Part shown: one piece after another, positions 58,432-64,000 of the stretch
How the letters are laid out: each line of letters begins with the position of its first letter
How positions within the stretch are numbered: the first letter of the stretch is position 1
DNA from: Bacteroidales bacterium M3
GTDB lineage: Bacteria; Bacteroidota; Bacteroidia; Bacteroidales; Muribaculaceae
Direction: 5' to 3'
DNA length: 64,000 nt
NCBI GenBank assembly: GCA_001689445.1
Contig: LUJN01000012.1
Span: 176,820-240,819 of the forward strand
Position numbers and translations under genes: made by a program
The notes under the pieces: generated by a model
Databases searched by the model: none
Told to the model about the DNA's origin: nothing
Seen by the model: the letters and a program-made list of their open reading frames with translations, nothing else

Positions 58432-59788
58432 AGGCGGGATTACAATTGGTAGTAGCCCCGCAGTCGGCGCAGAGGGCGTGCTGGCCCCGGAAACGCTTCT
58501 CGACGAGGTGGCGCAGGCGGTCACGCAGGCCCTCCATGCGCACGGTGTCGATGACGTCGACCATGAATGCCTGCATGAGCATCATGCGTGCCTCGCGCTC
58601 GGGGATGCCGCGCTGGCGCATGTAGAACAGCGCGTTGGCGTCGAGCTGCCCGGTGGTCGCGCCGTGGGAGCACTTCACGTCGTCGTTGTATATCTCAAGC
58701 TGCGGCTTGGTGTGCATACGGGCGTCAAACGAGGCGAGAATGTTGCGGTTGCTCTGGTATGCCTCGGTGAACTGTGCCCCCGGGGCGACAAGGATAGCGC
58801 CCTCGAATGCACCCGTGGACTCGTCGTCGAGCACATATTTGAATAGCTGGGTCGAGTGGCAGCGGGGCACACGGTGGTTGATATTGGACGAGTTGTCGAT
58901 ATGCTGATGCCCGGTGCCTATCGCCATGCCGGCAAGGCGCGTCTCGCAGTGCTCACCGGCGAGGTCGACGGTGTACTCGTTGCGCGTCGTGCCGCCGACG
59001 AGGGTCATGCCGTTGACGAGCAGGTTGCTACCCTGCTCCTGACGGGCATAGAGCTGGCTGAGGCGGGATGTCTGCTCCGACGACTCCTCGATATCGTAAA
59101 AGTCAACACGCGAGCCACGGCCGGCAAACAGCTCGACGACCTGTGACGAGTGATAGCGGCGGTCGCGGGGCTGGGTGTGGTCGCAGACAAGTATCTGCAC
59201 CTCGGCGTCATCCTCAACCACCACAAGCACGCGACGCACACCCATCATGTCGGCTGGAGCGTTGAATATGTTGACAAGCTGCAACGGCTTTTCCATGCGC
59301 ACGCCACGCGGGACGTAGACAAACACGCCATCCTGCACGAGCAGTGTGTTGAGAGCCACGGCGGGGTCTGACAGCGGGGCGAGCGTGCCGTAATAACGTC
59401 CCACAAGCTCCGGCCGGCTGACAGCCGCGCGTGCCAGGGAGTCGACAATCACCCCCTCTGGGAGGCGGCGGGAGAGGGTGGAGGAGGGGATGAACGTGTC
59501 GTTGACAACGAAAGCCAACAGCGTGCTCATGTTGGGCACGTCGCAGCGGAACGTTGCGGCGACATCGACGGGGATAGCCACACGGTTGACGTTGACGCCA
59601 AAGTCGGGCGACATCATATCCTCAACGGATGTCTTCTCATACCCCTCGTCGCCGCGGCGGGGCAGCACCTTGCCGTCGAGAGCTGCGAGAGCCTCGGCAC
59701 GCCGTGCGTTGAGCAACGGCGCGGAGTGGGCGTCGATGGCCTCGCGGTTGTCGTTGTAGAGTCTGATATATTGGTCTATGGCACTCAT
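58430..59788 (-). CDS. sufD: Fe-S cluster assembly protein SufD
   Basis: A 452-residue scaffold subunit of SufBC2D. The beta-helix core has VFVYVPRGVRMEKPLQLVN, GTGHQHIDNSSNINH and KYVLDDESTGAFEGAILVAPGA. The conserved C-terminal helices contain DVKCSHGATTGQLDANALFY and MRQRGIPEREARMMLMQAF. A short Cys-rich tail (CADCGATTNC) ends the protein. It is 13 bp downstream of sufC. Confidence 0.93.
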   Translation of the reverse strand: MSAIDQYIRLYNDNREAIDAHSAPLLNARRAEALAALDGKVLPRRGDEGYEKTSVEDMMSPDFGVNVNRVAIPVDVAATFRCDVPNMSTLLAFVVNDTFIPSSTLSRRLPEGVIVDSLARAAVSRPELVGRYYGTLAPLSDPAVALNTLLVQDGVFVYVPRGVRMEKPLQLVNIFNAPADMMGVRRVLVVVEDDAEVQILVCDHTQPRDRRYHSSQVVELFAGRGSRVDFYDIEESSEQTSRLSQLYARQEQGSNLLVNGMTLVGGTTRNEYTVDLAGEHCETRLAGMAIGTGHQHIDNSSNINHRVPRCHSTQLFKYVLDDESTGAFEGAILVAPGAQFTEAYQSNRNILASFDARMHTKPQLEIYNDDVKCSHGATTGQLDANALFYMRQRGIPEREARMMLMQAFMVDVIDTVRMEGLRDRLRHLVEKRFRGQHALCADCGATTNCNPA

Positions 59789-59801
59789 GACGCTCGGCTG
59801 G

Positions 59802-60572
59802 TTATTGGTTGTCGATTTCTTGCTTTATCCAATCGTAGCCCTTCTCCTCCAGCTCCAGGGCAAGCTCGGGGCCTCCCGTGCGCACGATTCGCCCCTTGTA
59901 GAGCACATGCACAAAGTCGGGCTTGATGTAGTCGAGCAGACGCTGGTAGTGGGTGATGACGATGGTGGCGTTGTCGGAGGTCTTCAGCTTGTTGACGCCG
60001 CCGGCGACAATGCGCAGGGCATCGATGTCGAGGCCGCTGTCGGTTTCGTCGAGGATGCTCAGGCGCGGCTCAAGGACGGCCATCTGGAATATCTCGTTGC
60101 GCTTCTTCTCGCCGCCGGAGAACCCCTCGTTGACCGAGCGCGAGGCGAGCTTGTTGTCAAGCTCGACGATGGCACGCTTCTGGCGCATCAGCTTGAGGAA
60201 ATCGCTCGCCGACAGCGGCGGCTCGTTGAGATAGGCACGCTTGGCGTTGACGGCGGCTCGCATGAAGTTGACCATCGACACGCCGGGTATCTCGACGGGA
60301 TACTGGAACGAGAGAAACAGCCCCTCGTGGCTGCGGTCCTCGGGAGAGAGGTCGAGCAGCTCCTTGCCGAGAAACATAGCCGAGCCTTCGGTGACGCTGA
60401 ACTTGGGGTCGCCCGCGAGCACGCTCGACAGCGTGGACTTGCCCGACCCGTTAGGGCCCATGATGGCGTGCACCTCGCCGGGACGGATGACGAGATTAAT
60501 GCCCTTGAGTATCTCCTTGCCGTCGATGCCGGCATGGAGATTGCGTACGTCTAATAGTATGTTGTTGTCCAT
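59802..60572 (-). CDS. sufC: Fe-S cluster assembly ATPase SufC
   Basis: A 256-residue ABC ATPase. Walker A is GPNGSGKSTL, the signature is GFSGGEKKRNEIFQM, and Walker B is LSILDETDSGLDIDAL. It powers the SufB-SufD scaffold. It is 22 bp downstream of sufB. Confidence 0.96.
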   Translation of the reverse strand: MDNNILLDVRNLHAGIDGKEILKGINLVIRPGEVHAIMGPNGSGKSTLSSVLAGDPKFSVTEGSAMFLGKELLDLSPEDRSHEGLFLSFQYPVEIPGVSMVNFMRAAVNAKRAYLNEPPLSASDFLKLMRQKRAIVELDNKLASRSVNEGFSGGEKKRNEIFQMAVLEPRLSILDETDSGLDIDALRIVAGGVNKLKTSDNATIVITHYQRLLDYIKPDFVHVLYKGRIVRTGGPELALELEEKGYDWIKQEIDNQ

Positions 60573-60594
60573 TTCTGTGTTGTTTTCTATATTG

Positions 60595-62097
<1,503 letters not shown>

Positions 62098-62110
62098 TGC
62101 TGATATATGG

Positions 62111-62653
62111 CTATTTATCCTGTTTAGTAACAAATGCGTCGGTGATAAAGTTGGGCGCGGTGACCGCCCCGAATGTCTTTGGGGCAAGGTCGAGCACCGT
62201 GCGTACCGCCAATCCGTCGGCTATACGCGATGACTTCAGCAGCCCGCTCGTGGGGAAAAGCATGTCCCACAGGTTGAACATAATGCTCAACACCAAGAAC
62301 CACTTGAACATGCAGAACAATGCCCCGAGCAGCCTGTCGACCACGCCGAGCATAAGGGCATGGGTGACATTGCGCACAAGCGACGCCACGAGCCTCACCG
62401 ACAGATAGGCTATCAGAAACAGCGTCACGTTGCCGATGACGCTCGCCGCATACTGCGACGTGGCACTGTCGGCCGTCAGTTCGGGAATGAGGCTCTCAGC
62501 TATGCGGGAGGCATCGTCGCCCCACAGCCTGCATGCAATGATGCCGAACAGTATGGCCGCAAGCGACCCGAGCTGGGCAATCATCCCTTTGCGCAGGCCG
62601 ACAATCACGGCCCCCGCAAACACCACCAATATGACAATATCTATGAAGCTCAC
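62111..62653 (-). CDS. CvpA family membrane protein
   Basis: A 180-residue protein with four hydrophobic segments ([67 protein letters not shown]). The opening matches the colicin V production protein family. In Bacteroidales it commonly precedes suf genes, as here. Its exact role is unknown. Confidence 0.85.
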   Translation of the reverse strand: MSFIDIVILVVFAGAVIVGLRKGMIAQLGSLAAILFGIIACRLWGDDASRIAESLIPELTADSATSQYAASVIGNVTLFLIAYLSVRLVASLVRNVTHALMLGVVDRLLGALFCMFKWFLVLSIMFNLWDMLFPTSGLLKSSRIADGLAVRTVLDLAPKTFGAVTAPNFITDAFVTKQDK

Positions 62654-62691
62654 CTTTCTTCCATATTAATGCGTCGATTTTTCAAGCCCTT

Positions 62692-62768
62692 GTAGGGACA
62701 TGCCTTTGGCATGTTGGCAATGATATGCGGCCTAATGCAATTTCAACATGCCAAAGGCATGTCCCTAC
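62692..62768. repeat. GTAGG-headed hairpin pair (REP-like), inverted
   Basis: Two copies of the GACATGCC-TTT-GGCATGTC class: 62692-62714 (+) and 62746-62768 (-). They lie in the leader of the cvpA-suf genes and match the pair at 41036-41110. Confidence 0.8.
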
Positions 62769-63008
62769 AGATTATCGTATCCCGACAGCATACTCTTGAA
62801 ACTGCAAAATTAACAAAAATCCCCCAAATGCCGTCGCCATCTGCCGCCTTAAAAATGTTTTGTAGATTCAAAACCGAAGTGCAAAAACTTCGGTGAAGTT
62901 TAGTCTGTATTCGGAGGGGGCGAGCCCCCCAAAGCACGTCGCCCCCTCCGCAAACGTCAGTCAGCAAGCAATACAAAAAAAGGAGACCGAAGTCTCCCCA
63001 AGATTAAT

Positions 63009-63016
63009 TAATTTTG
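63009..63016 (+). promoter_or_regulatory. -7 box of the IS30 transposase
   Basis: TAATTTTG lies 8 nt upstream of the chosen ATG at 63025. Confidence 0.45.
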
Positions 63017-63024
63017 TATTGCTC

Positions 63025-63975
63025 ATGTACAAACAACTAACCTCAGAACAAAGGTCGCAAATTTATGCGTACCTGCAAGACGGAATCGCAAGAAAAATCA
63101 TCTGCGAGCGTATCGGCATATCACAATCCACATTAAGCCGGGAGCTTAAACGCAACAGCGGCAAGCATGGCAGATATACATGGCAGCTTGCCCACACAAA
63201 AGCCATGGAACGGCGCGAGCGTATCTGCACAAACAGTCGCATCCCCGCATGGCTGCTGGACAAAGCCTTGAAATATCTGGTTGAAGAACAATGGTCGCCG
63301 AAGCAGATCTCGGGTTATATGAGACTGAACGGCCTGCATATCAGTCATGAACGCATATATCAGGCTATAAGGGCGGACGAAACGGGAGAGTTGAGGAAAC
63401 ATTGCCGGCACAGGATGAAATACCGCCGGCACATAAGCTGCAAACGCAGCGGGGCGGTACGGACGCTCATCCCCGACCGCGTATCCATACATCAGCGCCC
63501 TGCGGAGGCTGACGGCAGTCGCTTCGGGGACTGGGAGATGGACCTTGTCATAGGGAAAGGGCAGAAAAGCGCAATACTTACAATGACCGAACGATCAACA
63601 AACATGCTGCTGCAAACCAAAATATCATCCAAAAAGCCACAGACAGTCGCCGAGGCGGCATGGAAACTCCTGCTTCCATATAAACGGCACGTACTGACCA
63701 TAACCACTGATAACGGCAGCGAGTTCATGTGCCACAAGTGGCTTGCACGCAGGCTTGATGCCGTAGTGTATTTTGCAGATCCATTTTGTTCGGGACAAAA
63801 GGGTGCGGTGGAAAATGCAAACAAGCTATTGCGTCAATATTTTCCCAAAGGAACTGACTTCAGAATGGTTGCACAGTCCGATTTGGACTGTGCACAGGCG
63901 AAAATAAACCGTAGACCCAGAGAGAAATTGAATTTTTCTTCACCAATAGTTGAGTTCTTCAAGGCTATAAAATAA
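63025..63975 (+). CDS. IS30 family transposase
   Basis: A 316-residue DDE transposase starting MYKQLTSEQRSQIYAYLQDG. The N-terminal helix-turn-helix has KIICERIGISQSTLSREL KRN in order. The catalytic triad is D in GDWEMDLVIG, D in TITTDNGSEF and E in QKGAVENANKLLR, and the C-terminal RRPREKLNF motif is intact. The frame remains open 44 codons upstream, but those residues show no family similarity and precede the -7 box. It appears intact, so the element may be active. Confidence 0.93.
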   Translation: MYKQLTSEQRSQIYAYLQDGIARKIICERIGISQSTLSRELKRNSGKHGRYTWQLAHTKAMERRERICTNSRIPAWLLDKALKYLVEEQWSPKQISGYMRLNGLHISHERIYQAIRADETGELRKHCRHRMKYRRHISCKRSGAVRTLIPDRVSIHQRPAEADGSRFGDWEMDLVIGKGQKSAILTMTERSTNMLLQTKISSKKPQTVAEAAWKLLLPYKRHVLTITTDNGSEFMCHKWLARRLDAVVYFADPFCSGQKGAVENANKLLRQYFPKGTDFRMVAQSDLDCAQAKINRRPREKLNFSSPIVEFFKAIK

Positions 63976-64000
63976 TTTTGCACTTGCTTGTTGACTCTAC

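Larger units (their letters stand above)
62862..64000 (+). mobile_element. IS30-family insertion sequence (right end at or just past the window edge)
   Basis: The left terminal inverted repeat begins GTAGATTCAAAACCGAAGTG (62862-62886). The window's last 25 bases in reverse begin GTAGAGTCAACAAGCAAGTG. The two agree at 20 of 25 positions including the inner GCAAAA. The element encodes one complete IS30 transposase. A long hairpin follows the left end (GGAGGGGGCGA / TCGCCCCCTCC, 62913-62949). The target duplication cannot be checked because the right flank is missing. Confidence 0.82.

Overview
The window is a chromosomal segment from a Bacteroidales bacterium, most likely a Muribaculaceae (Duncaniella/Muribaculum-like) gut commensal. 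The grounds are Bacteroidota-type promoters (TTG, 19-21 nt, TAnnTTTG), Bacteroidales-type versions of MnmG, YbeY, RuvB, SufBCDS, DUF4254 and the TGS-fused nucleoside kinase, a streptopain-like C10 protease, BspA/LRR surface proteins with T9SS-like tails, and GC-rich coding sequence. No prophage, conjugative element or CRISPR array is visible. One IS30-family element lies at the right edge.

Layout. 1-266: 5' part of a BspA-like surface protein. 267-1323: long non-coding stretch with a large inverted repeat. 1.3-11.1 kb: mostly minus-strand housekeeping genes (deoC, MazG-like, dtd, C10 protease, uvrC-apt-mnmG-ybeY, SpmA/SpmB-like membrane protein). 11.3-13.8 kb: AlkD-like protein, metY and a HigA-like antitoxin that lacks its DNA-binding helices. 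13.7-24.5 kb: plus-strand envelope-glycan region (two GT2, GT4, GT8, GT90, an LTA-synthase/EptA-like transferase, MATE exporter) that also holds a tryptophanase-family lyase and a minus-strand WaaP-like kinase. 24.7-29.0 kb: gadB-glsA-gadC, a glutamine/glutamate-to-GABA acid-resistance module. 29.1-32.0 kb: an outer-membrane barrel protein and a tightly overlapping CsgG-lipoprotein-DUF4810-GNA1162 operon. 32.4-44 kb: BI-1, argS, LD-carboxypeptidase, radical SAM, GT4, DUF389, flippase, ruvB, GT9 and DUF4254. 44-50 kb: LRR protein, rnhB, orphan response regulator, Na/Pi symporter. 50-57 kb: nucleoside kinase, pdxB, cdd, tRNA-Asp, a CarboxypepD_reg-like secreted protein and an AT-rich DUF1016/YhcG nuclease. 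57-62.7 kb: sufS-sufD-sufC-sufB-cvpA. 62.86-64 kb: IS30 element.

The most unusual content is between the genes. (1) About 18 short hairpins share a 5' GTAGG head and a two- or three-base loop, while their 8-9 bp stems differ with compensatory changes. They often occur as head-out inverted pairs and resemble REP/REPIN elements. (2) Degenerate tandem repeats with unit lengths of 7, 8 and 9 bp lie at gene ends. They supply stop codons, one start codon, C- and N-terminal tails and one in-frame insertion in a kinase. (3) Larger structured inverted repeats occur at 783-1067, 2281-2550 and 26216-26279.

Functional themes are envelope glycan assembly and export, acid resistance through GABA, a curli-less CsgG envelope operon, Fe-S cluster assembly, and DNA/RNA maintenance.
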